A stretch of DNA of 64,000 nt from Planctomycetaceae bacterium (lineage in GTDB: Bacteria; Planctomycetota; Planctomycetia; Planctomycetales; Planctomycetaceae): contig PBSL01000019.1 in assembly GCA_002726205.1 (NCBI GenBank), forward strand, positions 16,763 to 80,762, in the 5' to 3' direction. How positions within the stretch are numbered: the stretch's first letter is position 1; every line of letters starts with the position of its first letter. The notes beneath the pieces were generated by a model. The model saw only the letters and a program-made list of their open reading frames with translations, made no database searches and had not been told where the DNA came from. Shown here in pieces: positions 9,036-18,083 of the stretch. Made by a program: the position numbers and the translations under genes.

Positions 9036-10463
9036 CTAGCTGAACAGCCCGTGGACCACTTCGCCGCGGATGTCGGTCAGCCGGAACTCGCGTCCCGAGT
9101 AGCGGTAGGTCAGTCGTTCGTGATCGATGCCCAGCAGGTACAGGATCGAAGCGTGCAGGTCGTGCATGTGCACCTTCTTCTCGACCGCCTTGTGTCCGAA
9201 CTCGTCGGTCGCCCCGTAGGCGAAGCCCGGCTTGACCCCGCCACCGGCCAGCCAGACCGTGAAGCCGTCGGGGTTGTGGTCCCGCCCGGTGCCCTTGTTC
9301 TGGGCATACGGCGTCCGACCAAACTCGGCCCCCCACCAGACGATCGTGTCCTCCAGCAGGCCTCGCTGCTGCAGATCCTGTAGCAGCCCGGCGATCGGTC
9401 GGTCGACGCGCTGGGCGTGTTCGGCGTGTTTGGGCAGGTTGGTGTGCTGGTCCCAGGCCGGGTTGGGCGAACCGTCGCCGTAGGTGACCTGGACATAGCG
9501 GACGCCCGCCTCGCAGAGTTGCCGCGCCATCAGGCACTGGCGTCCGAAATCGTTGGTGGTTTTTCGGTTGATCCCGTACAGGTCCTGGGTCGCGGCGGTT
9601 TCGCGAGAGAGGTCCAGTACCTCCGGTGCATGGTTCTGCATTCGCCAGGCGAGTTCGAACGAGTTGACCACCGCCTCCAACTCGGCATCTCCCGGGTTAC
9701 GGTCGAGTTGTCCGGCATTCAATGCTCTCAACAACTCGAACTGGCTGCGTTGCTGGGCCGGGGTGTAGCGGGAATTGACCAGGTCACGGATCGTCGAACC
9801 GGCCGCCGGCCGGCCGGCGCTGCCGATGGTGGTTCCCTGGTAGACCGGGGGCAGGAAGGCGCTGCCGTAATTGCGTGCGCCGCCGTTGCCCGGAGAGGGT
9901 GCAATCGAGACAAACCCGGGCAGGTTGTTGCTCTCGTTGCCCAGCCCGTAGTTGATCCAGGCACCCATCGACGGCCGTACGAAGTTCGTCGATCCGCAGT
10001 GCAGGAACAGGGTGGCCGGACCGTGCGCGACACCCTCGGTGTGCATCGAATGCACCATGCACAACTTGTCGGCGTGACGGCCGACCTCGGGAAACAGGTC
10101 CGAGACCCAACGTCCGCAGTCACCGTAGCGACGGAAATTCCAGAGCGGCTTTTTCAGCAGCTGCGAACTGCCGAGCTTGCCCGTGTTGGCGATGACGCGG
10201 GCGTCGTCGAAGGCGAGCGTCTCGCCGTCGCGACGGTCAAGGATTGGCTTGTGGTCAAACGAGTCGACCTGGCTGGGTCCACCCTGCATGAACAGGAAGA
10301 TCACCCGCTTGGCGCGGGCGGGCACATGCGTTTGCCTGGCGGAAAGCGGATTGCTGACCGCCGCCCCGGCCCGGTCGCCAAGCAGCCCGGCCAGCGCCAG
10401 GTTGCCGAACCCGCAGGCTGACATCTTCAGTGCCTGGCGGCGATTGGGGAGGGGACAGGTCAT
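9036..10463 (-). CDS. DUF1501 family protein (partner of the DUF1553 gene)
   Basis: A 475-residue protein. Its Tat-like leader starts NRRQALKMSACGFGNLALAG. The family motif FMQGGPSQVDSFDHKP is near residue 60. Later blocks are MVHSMHTEGVAHGPAT, MGAWINYGLGNESNNLPGFV, CLMARQLCEAGVRYVQVTYG, WWGAEFGRTP, TGRDHNPDGF and GATDEFGHKAVEKKVHMHDL. Gene 1-1146 shows the same blocks, so these two form one subgroup and the pair at 3027-5951 another. It starts 43 bases after the DUF1553 gene at 10507-13338; this two-gene arrangement is a recurring planctomycete unit whose biochemical role remains uncharacterised. Confidence 0.93.
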   Translation of the reverse strand: MTCPLPNRRQALKMSACGFGNLALAGLLGDRAGAAVSNPLSARQTHVPARAKRVIFLFMQGGPSQVDSFDHKPILDRRDGETLAFDDARVIANTGKLGSSQLLKKPLWNFRRYGDCGRWVSDLFPEVGRHADKLCMVHSMHTEGVAHGPATLFLHCGSTNFVRPSMGAWINYGLGNESNNLPGFVSIAPSPGNGGARNYGSAFLPPVYQGTTIGSAGRPAAGSTIRDLVNSRYTPAQQRSQFELLRALNAGQLDRNPGDAELEAVVNSFELAWRMQNHAPEVLDLSRETAATQDLYGINRKTTNDFGRQCLMARQLCEAGVRYVQVTYGDGSPNPAWDQHTNLPKHAEHAQRVDRPIAGLLQDLQQRGLLEDTIVWWGAEFGRTPYAQNKGTGRDHNPDGFTVWLAGGGVKPGFAYGATDEFGHKAVEKKVHMHDLHASILYLLGIDHERLTYRYSGREFRLTDIRGEVVHGLFS

Positions 10464-10506
10464 GGTTCGGGAATTTTCTGGGCGGGCGACCGGCTCGTGA
10501 AACGGT

Positions 10507-13338
10507 CTAGTGAAGGTAGCGAAAGTCCACCGAGGAAAATAAGGCCTGGACCACCTGGGTCCAGCGGAGACGACGTGTTTTTTCGTTCCTCGAGCCGGAA
10601 CCCAGGAAGGACAGCATCACCCGGCGTTCGTGAGGCGAGGGGGGGCGTCCCAGCGTGGCCCGGACGAGTTGCTCCAGTCGCCGGCGGTCGTCGAGTTGTC
10701 GCTGGTTCAGCAGGCTGTCAGCAGCATGTTCGGACTGCTGGATCACCCAGGGGTTGTTCATCATCAACAACGCCTGCGGGGCACTGCTGCTGCTGTCGCG
10801 ACGGCCGACAACCATGCTCGGGTTGGCGAAATCAAAGACTTCGAAAATCTCCGGCAACGAATTTCGCAGGACCGGCCAGTAGACGGCGCGGCGGTCGCCG
10901 TCGTGCCGGTAGTTGTAGTCGTTGGGCGTGCCGGCCCTGATCGTCGAACCGCCGATCTCGGTCCTCAGCCGTCCGTTGATCATCAAGATCGCGTCGAGCA
11001 GGCTCTCGGCGTCCAGCCGTCGCCGGTTCATTCGCCAGAGCAACCGGTTTTCCGGATCGATTGTCGCCCGCCGCTGGTCGGGTCGTGAAGAGAGCCGGTA
11101 GGTTCGAGTGAGTACCATCTCCCGCAGCAGGCTCTTGATCGACCAGTTCCTCTCGATCAGCCGCAAGGCGAGATGGTCAAGCAACTCGGGATGCGAGGGG
11201 CGTTCGCCGGTGGTGCCGAAGTTGTCGGTCGTTCGTACCAGCCCCGTGCCGAACAACCAGTGCCATAGCCGGTTGGCCAGTACGCGGGCGGTCAGTGGAT
11301 TGCGTTCGTTGGCGATCCACTCGCCCAGTTCTCGACGACCACTTTGCTGATTGGAGAACGTGGAACGAGGTCCGAATTCGGCGACCTGCAGGAAGCCGCG
11401 AGGCACAGCGTCTCCCAGGCTGTGAACGTTGCCGCGAATGTGGATCCGGGCATTCTCGATGGTCTTTTCCTCCTGCACGCCCATGTGCCTGGGACGCGGA
11501 AGGGCCCGTTTTTTCAACGCGGCGAGTTCTTTCTGCAGTTGTTGCAACTTTCGTGGAGATTTCGGACTTGTGGAGGGCCCGGCGACGGGCTGCTTGTCGG
11601 CAAGGGTGACTGGCAGAAACTGGACCGCGTCGATGATCACGACACCGGTCGTGTTGCGGTTGCTGACAAATACCGAGGGCCTGCTGTCCGGGGTGATGCG
11701 GAACCGTCCCAGCGTGACGAAGCGACCGTCGATGGCGGGCCGCTGCTTCTGGTTGATCGTGGTCGTCTTTTCCGTGTTGCCGACGATCACCCTGACCGGG
11801 ACCGCCGGGCTACGGTTGGATCCCGGCGTGTAGGCGAACCTCACCTCGTATTCCCCGTCGAGCGGTTGTTCCGGGCGAAAGGTCGCCGTGTTGGACCCCT
11901 TGGTCGCTCCCTGGTCGTGCTGGTAACCGGTCCCGACGTAACTCTTGCTGTAGGTCGATCGCATCCAGGACCCGGTCAGTTTGGCCTGGAGATCGTCGAT
12001 GGCCAGCCCGGCCACCTTTTTCAGTGGCAGGGGAGCCAGTTTTCCGGAAGCGGGTTTGAGTGACTTGACCTGCGCCTGCAGGGAAGCCACGGCCGTTTCG
12101 TGCTCTTTGAACGAGACCTCGAGATCCGGTGTCAGTGGCAGCGGCATCTCGATCCACTTCGACACGTTGGCGTGGTTGAGGGTCTTGGTGCTGCGGAGGA
12201 TGCCGGCCAGCGCGTAGTAATCGCGTGTTGGAATCGGGTCGAACTTATGGTCGTGGCATCGTGCACAGCCGATCGTCTGGGCCAGGAAGCCGCGAATGAT
12301 CGTTTCCAGCTGTTCGTCAACGACGTCCATTCGCAGCTTGCCCTTGTCCTGGTCCTCGAGGTTGTTGTTGCCCATGGTCAGGAAGGTGGTGGCAACGAGA
12401 TTGCGTCGACGCTGCTCAACGGTGCTGTCGGTCAACAGGTCACCGGCAATCTGTTCTCTCACGAAGCGATCGAATGGTCGGTCGGCGTTGAATGTCTCGA
12501 TCACGTAGTCGCGGTATCTCCAGGCCTCGGGAAACAGAAAGCCTCTCAGGGTGATCGATTCGGCGAAGCGGACCACGTCGAGCCAGTGTCGTCCCCAGCG
12601 TTCACCGAAGCGGGGCGAGGCCAACAGGCGATCGACCAGCCGCTGGTAGGCATCTTGGCGATGGTCTTGCAGGAACGTGTCGAGTTGATCGGGCGTGGGC
12701 GGCAGACCCAGCAGGTCGAAGTACAGGCGGCGAGCCAGTACCGCACGGGGCGCCTCGACGGCCTGGTCGATCCCGGCTTCGTCAAGCCGGGCCAGCAGGA
12801 AGGCGTCGATGGCCGAAGTGGCCCGGGATGGCCCGGCAGGCGGGACCCTCATTTTCGGCAACGGTTGATAGGACCAGAACTGCCGACCGGACTTGATATC
12901 GATGGCTTTTCGCGTCGTGGTTCGGCCGCGGCGGGGATCGGGCGCGCCGCGGCGGATCCACTCGCCGAAGTCGGCGATGATCGCTGCCGGCAGCCTTCCC
13001 TTGGGCGGCATCTCCAGTGACTTGTACTGCAGTGATTCCAGCAGCAGGCTCTGGTCGGGTTTGCCCGCCACCAGTGCCGGGCCACTGTCGCCACCGGAGC
13101 GGACACCGCTGCGGCTGTCGAGGTTGAGGCCGCCGCGCAGCTTCTTCGATTTGGCAGCCCGGGTCGAGTGGCACGCGTAACAATGCTTGACCAGCACTGG
13201 ACGGATCTTCTTCTCAAAGAATGCTGTGTCCACGGCCGACAGAGCGGCCGGACTGTCATCGGCCGCATCGATCGCACCGGCCAGCAGCAGGACCTGGACG
13301 AGGATCGCAAGGCAGAGGTGTGAAGGTGTTCGGGTCAT
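10507..13338 (-). CDS. Planctomycete cytochrome DUF1549/DUF1553 protein
   Basis: A 943-residue exported protein. I start it at 13338, where a signal peptide begins (LCLAILVQVLLLAGAIDAAD), rather than at the longer open frame reaching 13398. Domains in order: a PSCyt1-type haem domain with CYACH and the closing EMPPKG motif; DUF1549 starting AIDAFLLARLDEAGI with RWGRHWLDVVRFAES; a second haem motif CARCHDHKFDPIPTRDYY; a beta-sandwich insert with YVGTGYQHDQG and VVIIDAVQFLP, resembling golvesin/xanthan-lyase carbohydrate-binding modules; and a DUF1553 C-terminal domain with NRLWHWLFGTGLVRTTDNFG. The family is proposed to act in surface redox chemistry on carbohydrates; no substrate is proven. 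DUF1501 follows in the same transcript. Confidence 0.93.
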   Translation of the reverse strand: MTRTPSHLCLAILVQVLLLAGAIDAADDSPAALSAVDTAFFEKKIRPVLVKHCYACHSTRAAKSKKLRGGLNLDSRSGVRSGGDSGPALVAGKPDQSLLLESLQYKSLEMPPKGRLPAAIIADFGEWIRRGAPDPRRGRTTTRKAIDIKSGRQFWSYQPLPKMRVPPAGPSRATSAIDAFLLARLDEAGIDQAVEAPRAVLARRLYFDLLGLPPTPDQLDTFLQDHRQDAYQRLVDRLLASPRFGERWGRHWLDVVRFAESITLRGFLFPEAWRYRDYVIETFNADRPFDRFVREQIAGDLLTDSTVEQRRRNLVATTFLTMGNNNLEDQDKGKLRMDVVDEQLETIIRGFLAQTIGCARCHDHKFDPIPTRDYYALAGILRSTKTLNHANVSKWIEMPLPLTPDLEVSFKEHETAVASLQAQVKSLKPASGKLAPLPLKKVAGLAIDDLQAKLTGSWMRSTYSKSYVGTGYQHDQGATKGSNTATFRPEQPLDGEYEVRFAYTPGSNRSPAVPVRVIVGNTEKTTTINQKQRPAIDGRFVTLGRFRITPDSRPSVFVSNRNTTGVVIIDAVQFLPVTLADKQPVAGPSTSPKSPRKLQQLQKELAALKKRALPRPRHMGVQEEKTIENARIHIRGNVHSLGDAVPRGFLQVAEFGPRSTFSNQQSGRRELGEWIANERNPLTARVLANRLWHWLFGTGLVRTTDNFGTTGERPSHPELLDHLALRLIERNWSIKSLLREMVLTRTYRLSSRPDQRRATIDPENRLLWRMNRRRLDAESLLDAILMINGRLRTEIGGSTIRAGTPNDYNYRHDGDRRAVYWPVLRNSLPEIFEVFDFANPSMVVGRRDSSSSAPQALLMMNNPWVIQQSEHAADSLLNQRQLDDRRRLEQLVRATLGRPPSPHERRVMLSFLGSGSRNEKTRRLRWTQVVQALFSSVDFRYLH

Positions 13339-13464
13339 GGGGACCGGGATCTGTCGCGGCAGGTGCCGGTGAAAGGGGGGCGTCGATCCTGTGACCAACG
13401 ATTGTCGTGACTGGGCATGCTCCCAGCAATGTCGCCCCGTCGGGCGAGAGCTGCTTTGCGACGG

Positions 13465-15381
13465 CTACTGGTTGTTGCCGATTCCCGATTCGGCTCCGAC
13501 CGCGGTGACCCGGCATTCAGGGAGCTTGCTGGCGAGTTTCAGTCGGCCGATGGTCGTCGTCGATGTCTCGAAGAGCCTGAGCCTCCGCAGTCGCTTGAGC
13601 TTTGCGAGTGACTCGATCGCCGTGTCGCTGACGACGGTCTTGCGGAGGTCAAGGAACTCGAGATCCTTGAGTGCCGTGAGTGATTCGATGCCGTCGTCGG
13701 TCAGCAGCGTGGCACCGAGGCTGAGGTGCTTGAGTGAGGGAAAGGTTGCCAGCGTCTGGAGTCCGGCGTCGGTGATCGGGGTCACCGACAGGTTGAGTGT
13801 CTCCAGGTTTGGCAGTTTTGCCAGTGGCGGCAGTGCCGCATCGCTGATCGGGGTGTCCCACAGCGACAATTCGGTCAGTTGCTTGAGTGCGGCCAGCTTG
13901 GCGACACCCAGTTCCGTCACGTGCGAATTGGTCAGGTCAAGCTGCCGCAGGCCGCGATAGGCAATGATGTGGTCGATCCCGTGATCAGTCAGGTAGGTCT
14001 GGCGAAGGCTCAGCGATTCGAGATTCGCGAAGGGCTTGGGGTGTTTGCCGATCAATTCCAGGCACTTGTCGGTGATCGTAAGGCCACGAAAATCCAGGGC
14101 GTTTGGCTGCTGACTGCCGGGTGGATTGGTGCGAACCTTGACCGCCTGCATCGCGGCAAGAAGATCCCCGCCATTCTTGTCAAAGGCCTCGGTCAACAGC
14201 CCGTGATTGCGGGTGATCTTGCAGTCGGGCAGCGCCTGCCGGATACGGGCCAGCCCCGCGTCGGTGACACGGGTTCGGTCCAGGGCCAACCGCTTGAGCT
14301 TCTTGAATTTCGCGAGGTCCGCCAGGCCCTTGTCGGTTACCTGGGTACTTTCCAGCCACAACTCTTCGAGATGTTCCAGGCCGGCCAGGTGCTTGAGCCC
14401 GTCGTCGGTGATCGCGTTGTAATTGAGGGCGATTTCTTTGAGGTGCTTGAGACCGGCGATGTGGGCCAGGCCCGCGTCGGTGATACGAATCTGTTCTGCC
14501 AGCAGGGCTTCGAGCTTGTCCAGGCCACGCAAGTGAACCATGCCGGCGTCGCTGACCCGGGTGCCCCGCAGGACGAGCCAGGTCAGGTTGCGCAGCTTGC
14601 CGACATGGACCATCCCCTTGTCGGTAACTGCCGTGCGGAACAGCACAAGTTCCTCGAGCCGGGGAAATGCCTCGACGTGCGACAGGCCCTCGTCATTGAA
14701 GTACCGACAGAAGGTCAGGTTCAGGTCAATCATCCCGGTCATGCCCCGCACATGTTGCAGTCCCCGTCCTGTGAGCGACGTCTGCGCGACGTCCAGGTAG
14801 CGGATCTGCGGCAGGACCTCGAGGTGCCTGAGGCCGTCGTCGGTAACCCTCGTGTCGGAGACGGTGATCATGTCCAGCTTCTTCATTCCCTTGACGTGGA
14901 CCAGTCCGTCGTTGGTGATGCCGGTCTTGTAGAGACCCAGCTGGAACAGGTTGGTCAGGCCGACCAGGTGTTCGAGTCCCTCGTTGGTGATCCGGGTACT
15001 GAAGAGATCCAGTACCATCAGCGTGCGAATCTGGCCCACGGCAGCCAGGTCGTCGTTGGTGATCGACGTTCGCGAGAGGTCGAGATTCTTGAGGTGTTTC
15101 AGGTCGGTGAGAATTGTCAGCCCGTTGACGGGCAGGCGACAGCCGTTCATGTTCAGGTACCGCACCCGGGGAGCACCCACGACAATCGCCTGCAGATCCT
15201 CCCGGGACAGCGGTCGATTGAGCACTGTCACCAGCTCGATCTCACCATTGTCTCCACGGACCAGCTTTCCGGGGACCGTGACAGCCGAGCCGCCCGGGTC
15301 AGCCCGGTCACCGTCGCCACCGCAGCTGGACAGGACCGGCAACAGGAGGGCAAGCAGTGTCAGGAGAACACGTGGGCGCAT
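13465..15381 (-). CDS. Leucine-rich-repeat lipoprotein
   Basis: A 638-residue protein. Residues 1-20 are a lipoprotein signal ending LLPVLSSC, so it should be lipid-anchored. From about residue 75 nearly the whole protein consists of about 20 leucine-rich repeats of about 24 residues with the pattern L-x2-L-x2-L-x-L-x2-T-x-I-T-D-x-GL-x2-L. They form two blocks separated by a non-repetitive linker around residues 395-430. This repeat type is abundant in planctomycetes and is expected to form an extracytoplasmic protein-binding solenoid; no enzymatic domain is present. A TACAAT hexamer at 15449-15454 (minus strand) could be a -10 element, but I see no convincing -35. It is separated by 126 bases from the DUF1553 gene as started here. 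Confidence 0.92.
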   Translation of the reverse strand: MRPRVLLTLLALLLPVLSSCGGDGDRADPGGSAVTVPGKLVRGDNGEIELVTVLNRPLSREDLQAIVVGAPRVRYLNMNGCRLPVNGLTILTDLKHLKNLDLSRTSITNDDLAAVGQIRTLMVLDLFSTRITNEGLEHLVGLTNLFQLGLYKTGITNDGLVHVKGMKKLDMITVSDTRVTDDGLRHLEVLPQIRYLDVAQTSLTGRGLQHVRGMTGMIDLNLTFCRYFNDEGLSHVEAFPRLEELVLFRTAVTDKGMVHVGKLRNLTWLVLRGTRVSDAGMVHLRGLDKLEALLAEQIRITDAGLAHIAGLKHLKEIALNYNAITDDGLKHLAGLEHLEELWLESTQVTDKGLADLAKFKKLKRLALDRTRVTDAGLARIRQALPDCKITRNHGLLTEAFDKNGGDLLAAMQAVKVRTNPPGSQQPNALDFRGLTITDKCLELIGKHPKPFANLESLSLRQTYLTDHGIDHIIAYRGLRQLDLTNSHVTELGVAKLAALKQLTELSLWDTPISDAALPPLAKLPNLETLNLSVTPITDAGLQTLATFPSLKHLSLGATLLTDDGIESLTALKDLEFLDLRKTVVSDTAIESLAKLKRLRRLRLFETSTTTIGRLKLASKLPECRVTAVGAESGIGNNQ

Positions 15382-15516
15382 CGGTCGGGAGATCGCAGTC
15401 AGTGGAGAGTGAAACCTAGCGGGCCGGGAACCTCGCCCCGGACACTCGATTGTACACTACCTACATGGCCGGGGCCTATAAGCCTTTGGCGGTTGGTCGC
15501 CGGGCCGTAGCGAAGC

Positions 15517-15559
15517 AAAAAAACAGGACCGGTTCACCTGTAGTGGCGAACCGGTCCTG
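15517..15559 (-). terminator. Intrinsic terminator downstream of the small lipoprotein gene
   Basis: On the minus strand a stem of 12 paired bases (extended by two more after one mismatch) with a six-base loop is followed directly by seven T residues. Stem arms are at 15524-15538 and 15545-15559, and the A-run on the plus strand is 15517-15523. Orientation and position, about 100 bases past the stop at 15658, make it the terminator of that gene. Confidence 0.85.
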
Positions 15560-15657
15560 GTCGAATTGCGAGGCCGATCTCTTTTCTTCCGGTTACCGAC
15601 AGCTGTGCGGGAATCGGAAAGTCGCGAGTAGCGGCTTCGTGGACTCAGCACCAAACG

Positions 15658-15918
15658 CTACTTCTTCTTCGCATCTGCGGGAGCAGGGGCGGCCGCTGCT
15701 GCCCCGTCAGGATCGGCTGGGCCACCGGGACCCATCTCATCGAGGATGTTCTTGTTGGACTTGGCTTTTTCGCCAGCGGGAGTCTTGACCTCATCTTCTC
15801 CAACCGTCGTGCCATCACCTGAGGGGTTGTCGCCGCTTGAACCAGCAGTTCCCGGACCACAGCCGATCGGGGCAACAGCCAGCAAGGCAACCATCAGCCA
15901 CATCGTGAACTTCTTCAT
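15658..15918 (-). CDS. Small lipoprotein, unknown function
   Basis: An 86-residue protein. The open frame extends to 16086, but the start at 15918 gives a proper signal (MKKFTMWLMVALLAVAPIGC) preceded by GGGGAG at good spacing. Cysteine 20 follows API-G, a plausible lipobox. The mature part is low complexity: Gly/Ser/Asp/Thr-rich, then KTPAGEKAKSNKNILDEMGP, and an Ala/Pro tail ending in KKK. Tiny lipoproteins of this composition occur near DUF1559 genes in planctomycetes, but no function is known. It is followed by an intrinsic terminator at 15517-15559, which supports real expression. Confidence 0.7.
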   Translation of the reverse strand: MKKFTMWLMVALLAVAPIGCGPGTAGSSGDNPSGDGTTVGEDEVKTPAGEKAKSNKNILDEMGPGGPADPDGAAAAAPAPADAKKK

Positions 15919-16122
15919 CGAAACTCCCCTTGTTGTCAAAAAAACAAATCTGTTTTGGACAGGATCGCCGCTCGTCTCGAGCACAAACGGCATCGTCAGG
16001 AACGACGATCCATTGCAACAGGTTGGATTCGCCACGGCCAGCGTATATTCCAAGTTTCGTGGAAAAACCGTGACGCCGGGAGGCAATTTCGTCAGCTCCG
16101 GGCGGTGGCCGGAGTCGCCGAC

Positions 16123-17088
16123 CTAGAATGGCGCCTCGACAAGTTCGTTTCTCGAGATGGTGCACAGCGATGTCAGGATCGTGTGGTCGATGCTCTCGGC
16201 GAGAAATCTGACACTGCCATCAACAAACAGCGCGTGTGCCCCGCCATCGTGGCGGCTGCCGGCGCCCCAGGCATAGGGTCGTCCCGTGCCCAGGTAGTCG
16301 TAATTGAGCCCGTACTGGATTGGCAGGATGGGGTGCGTGTGGGTGTAAGCCTGCAGGTACGGTCCGTAGGCCGCGTGCGTTTTCTGGAAGGGCGTCTCGA
16401 TCAGGAAGATCGTGTTCGTGTGGGGATCGAGGATATCCTGGAGCCGAGCGGCACCGTTCTTGCCGAAGGCGGTTTTCTGGTTGGAACGATCGGCACGGTA
16501 GGTCTTCGGGACCGCGTACTCGTGGTTGCGATGCACGAACCCGTAGCTGACCCGCGTGCCACCGGTGATGGCGTACATGTTCCCCGTCAGCACCGAGGTG
16601 CCTCCCGCCGTGTGGAAGACCTTGGTATGTGGATCGTCGAAGTTGGAGTCCGAGGGGCATCGAAAGAGCGACAGCGAAAATCCCTCGAGGACCGCCTGGC
16701 TGCCCCCTCCGCCGACTCCGTGCCAGTCGGCCGGCCCGGTCGCCTGGTTCCAGTTGATCTTGCTGAACAGCGGCTGCTGGTCGAGGTGGGGCAGCAGCAT
16801 CAGGTAACCGGTGTGGTTTCGGATCCTGCCGCCGGGAATGTAGCTCTGAGAATGCCACTCCCCGCCGTTGATGTAGGACGGGGGGAGGGTCTTGTGCTGC
16901 TGGTGATAGGTGATCAGGGCCAGGCCAAGTTGTTTCAACTGGGCCTTGCACTGGGTTTTGCGGGCCGCTTCGCGAGCTTGCTGGATGGCCGGCAACAGCA
17001 GCGCGATCAGCACCGCGAGGATCGCGACGACAACGAGCAATTCGATCAGTGTGAAGCCGCGGGCGGATCGTTGGCGAGGACGTGTCAT
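16123..17088 (-). CDS. DUF1559 prepilin-like protein
   Basis: A 321-residue protein with a type IV prepilin N-terminus: a basic leader, then [20 protein letters not shown], with cleavage expected after the glycine and the conserved Glu at +5. The body is the DUF1559 domain ([29 protein letters not shown]). It ends with an H-X9-DG motif (RHDGGAHALFVDGSVRF). DUF1559 proteins occur in large families in planctomycetes and are thought to be pseudopilin-like surface or envelope proteins. It shares gene order and many blocks with 18084-19022, with the carboxypeptidase-regulatory-like lipoprotein between them, which suggests the region grew by duplication. Confidence 0.92.
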   Translation of the reverse strand: MTRPRQRSARGFTLIELLVVVAILAVLIALLLPAIQQAREAARKTQCKAQLKQLGLALITYHQQHKTLPPSYINGGEWHSQSYIPGGRIRNHTGYLMLLPHLDQQPLFSKINWNQATGPADWHGVGGGGSQAVLEGFSLSLFRCPSDSNFDDPHTKVFHTAGGTSVLTGNMYAITGGTRVSYGFVHRNHEYAVPKTYRADRSNQKTAFGKNGAARLQDILDPHTNTIFLIETPFQKTHAAYGPYLQAYTHTHPILPIQYGLNYDYLGTGRPYAWGAGSRHDGGAHALFVDGSVRFLAESIDHTILTSLCTISRNELVEAPF

Positions 17089-17161
17089 TTAGGGCAACCG
17101 GAGATTGATTTCAGGGCGAGAGACGGGCCGTCGTCATCATCCCAGCAAATCGGTCAAAACG

Positions 17162-17965
17162 TCAACGGCTGTCGGACGGCACCTTTGGTTGAGGCGTCTT
17201 TTCGGCGCCGGAACCGACTATTGACGTCAGGCTGATCGGAAAATCGTTTTTCTCGGACTCGACAAATTGCGAGAGCATCGTCTTGGCGTTGTAGAGCGGC
17301 CGCAACGTTTCCTTGCCATTGGCATCGGGCTTGAAGACTCTCACGTGGTTGTGACCAATCGCAGCCCCGGGACGCTTTTCGGTGAAGACCAGTTGATATC
17401 GCCCTCGCTTGTCGGTCATCCCTATGCCCGAGCCCGAGCCCGAGTCGCTTTTCTCGCTCGTGAACTCCACGCGGGCCCCGACCAGCGGTTTGCCGTCGAG
17501 CAGGACCAGGCCGACGACCGGACCCAGTTCAGCCACCTGGCCGGCACCTGGCGTCGTGAGGTGGAAATTGATGACGTTGTAGCCTTCGCGGACGGTTGTC
17601 TTGAGAATCGTATTGGCGTTGTAGATGGCCGGCAGGGGTTCGGCGGCGGGGTCGGCCGCGTCGTTACCGAACAGGCCGATGCGAACACTGTGATCACCGG
17701 TGGGGGCGCCGCGAAGCTTGCGGTTGAACTTCAGTTCGTAGCGACCATTCTCGTCGGTGCCCGATGAACTGCGGCGAGTGACCTTGTTCATGAAATCGAC
17801 CTGGGCGCCGGCAAGCGGCTTGCCGTCGAGTGTCACCCAGCCGATGACATGACCCAGGATCCGGCCGTCGCCTGTTCTCAATCGCCGGGGGGGATCCTGG
17901 CCGCATCCCGAGATCGAGATCAACAACGCCAGTGTGATTGGCAAGGTCGTGGTGCGTTGAGGCAT
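17162..17965 (-). CDS. Lipoprotein with two carboxypeptidase-regulatory-like domains
   Basis: A 267-residue protein. The open frame continues to 18055 but the upstream part runs through the terminator hairpin at 18004-18046, so I start at 17965, where MPQRTTTLPITLALLISISG precedes a lipobox cysteine. Two similar beta-sandwich units follow. Each begins G-x-V-x-LDGKPL-x-GA-x-V-x-F, has a D-x2-GRY-x-L-x-F strand, and then a G-A-x2-G-x-H-x-VR segment and a YNA(N/K) turn. This is an internal duplication of about 100 residues. The fold resembles CarboxypepD_reg-like domains common beside DUF1559 genes in planctomycetes; a structural or binding role in the envelope is likely, but nothing more can be inferred. 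Confidence 0.82.
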   Translation of the reverse strand: MPQRTTTLPITLALLISISGCGQDPPRRLRTGDGRILGHVIGWVTLDGKPLAGAQVDFMNKVTRRSSSGTDENGRYELKFNRKLRGAPTGDHSVRIGLFGNDAADPAAEPLPAIYNANTILKTTVREGYNVINFHLTTPGAGQVAELGPVVGLVLLDGKPLVGARVEFTSEKSDSGSGSGIGMTDKRGRYQLVFTEKRPGAAIGHNHVRVFKPDANGKETLRPLYNAKTMLSQFVESEKNDFPISLTSIVGSGAEKTPQPKVPSDSR

Positions 17966-18003
17966 GACGGGGATACTCCGAAAGCAGTCAGTCGGTTCGA
18001 CTG

Positions 18004-18046
18004 AAAAAAAGGCCGGGCACGGGTCATGTTCGACCCGTGCCCGGCC
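18004..18046 (-). terminator. Strong intrinsic terminator after the DUF1559 gene
   Basis: A perfect 15-bp GC-rich stem (18011-18025 with 18032-18046) and a six-base loop, followed on the minus strand by seven T residues (plus-strand A-run 18004-18010). It ends transcription of the DUF1559 gene stopping at 18084 and shows that the downstream lipoprotein gene needs its own promoter or read-through. Confidence 0.92.
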
Positions 18047-18083
18047 CTGTGGCATTCATCGCGATGCGATGAGAAACCGAGCC

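Noticed and set aside
13465..15381. Repetitive DNA as a CRISPR or satellite array
   Set aside because: The periodicity of about 72 bases is the coding pattern of leucine-rich repeats; units are diverged and in frame.
13879..15510. A 543-residue plus-strand frame opposite the LRR gene
   Set aside because: Its apparent repeats are the mirror of the leucine-rich repeats on the coding strand.
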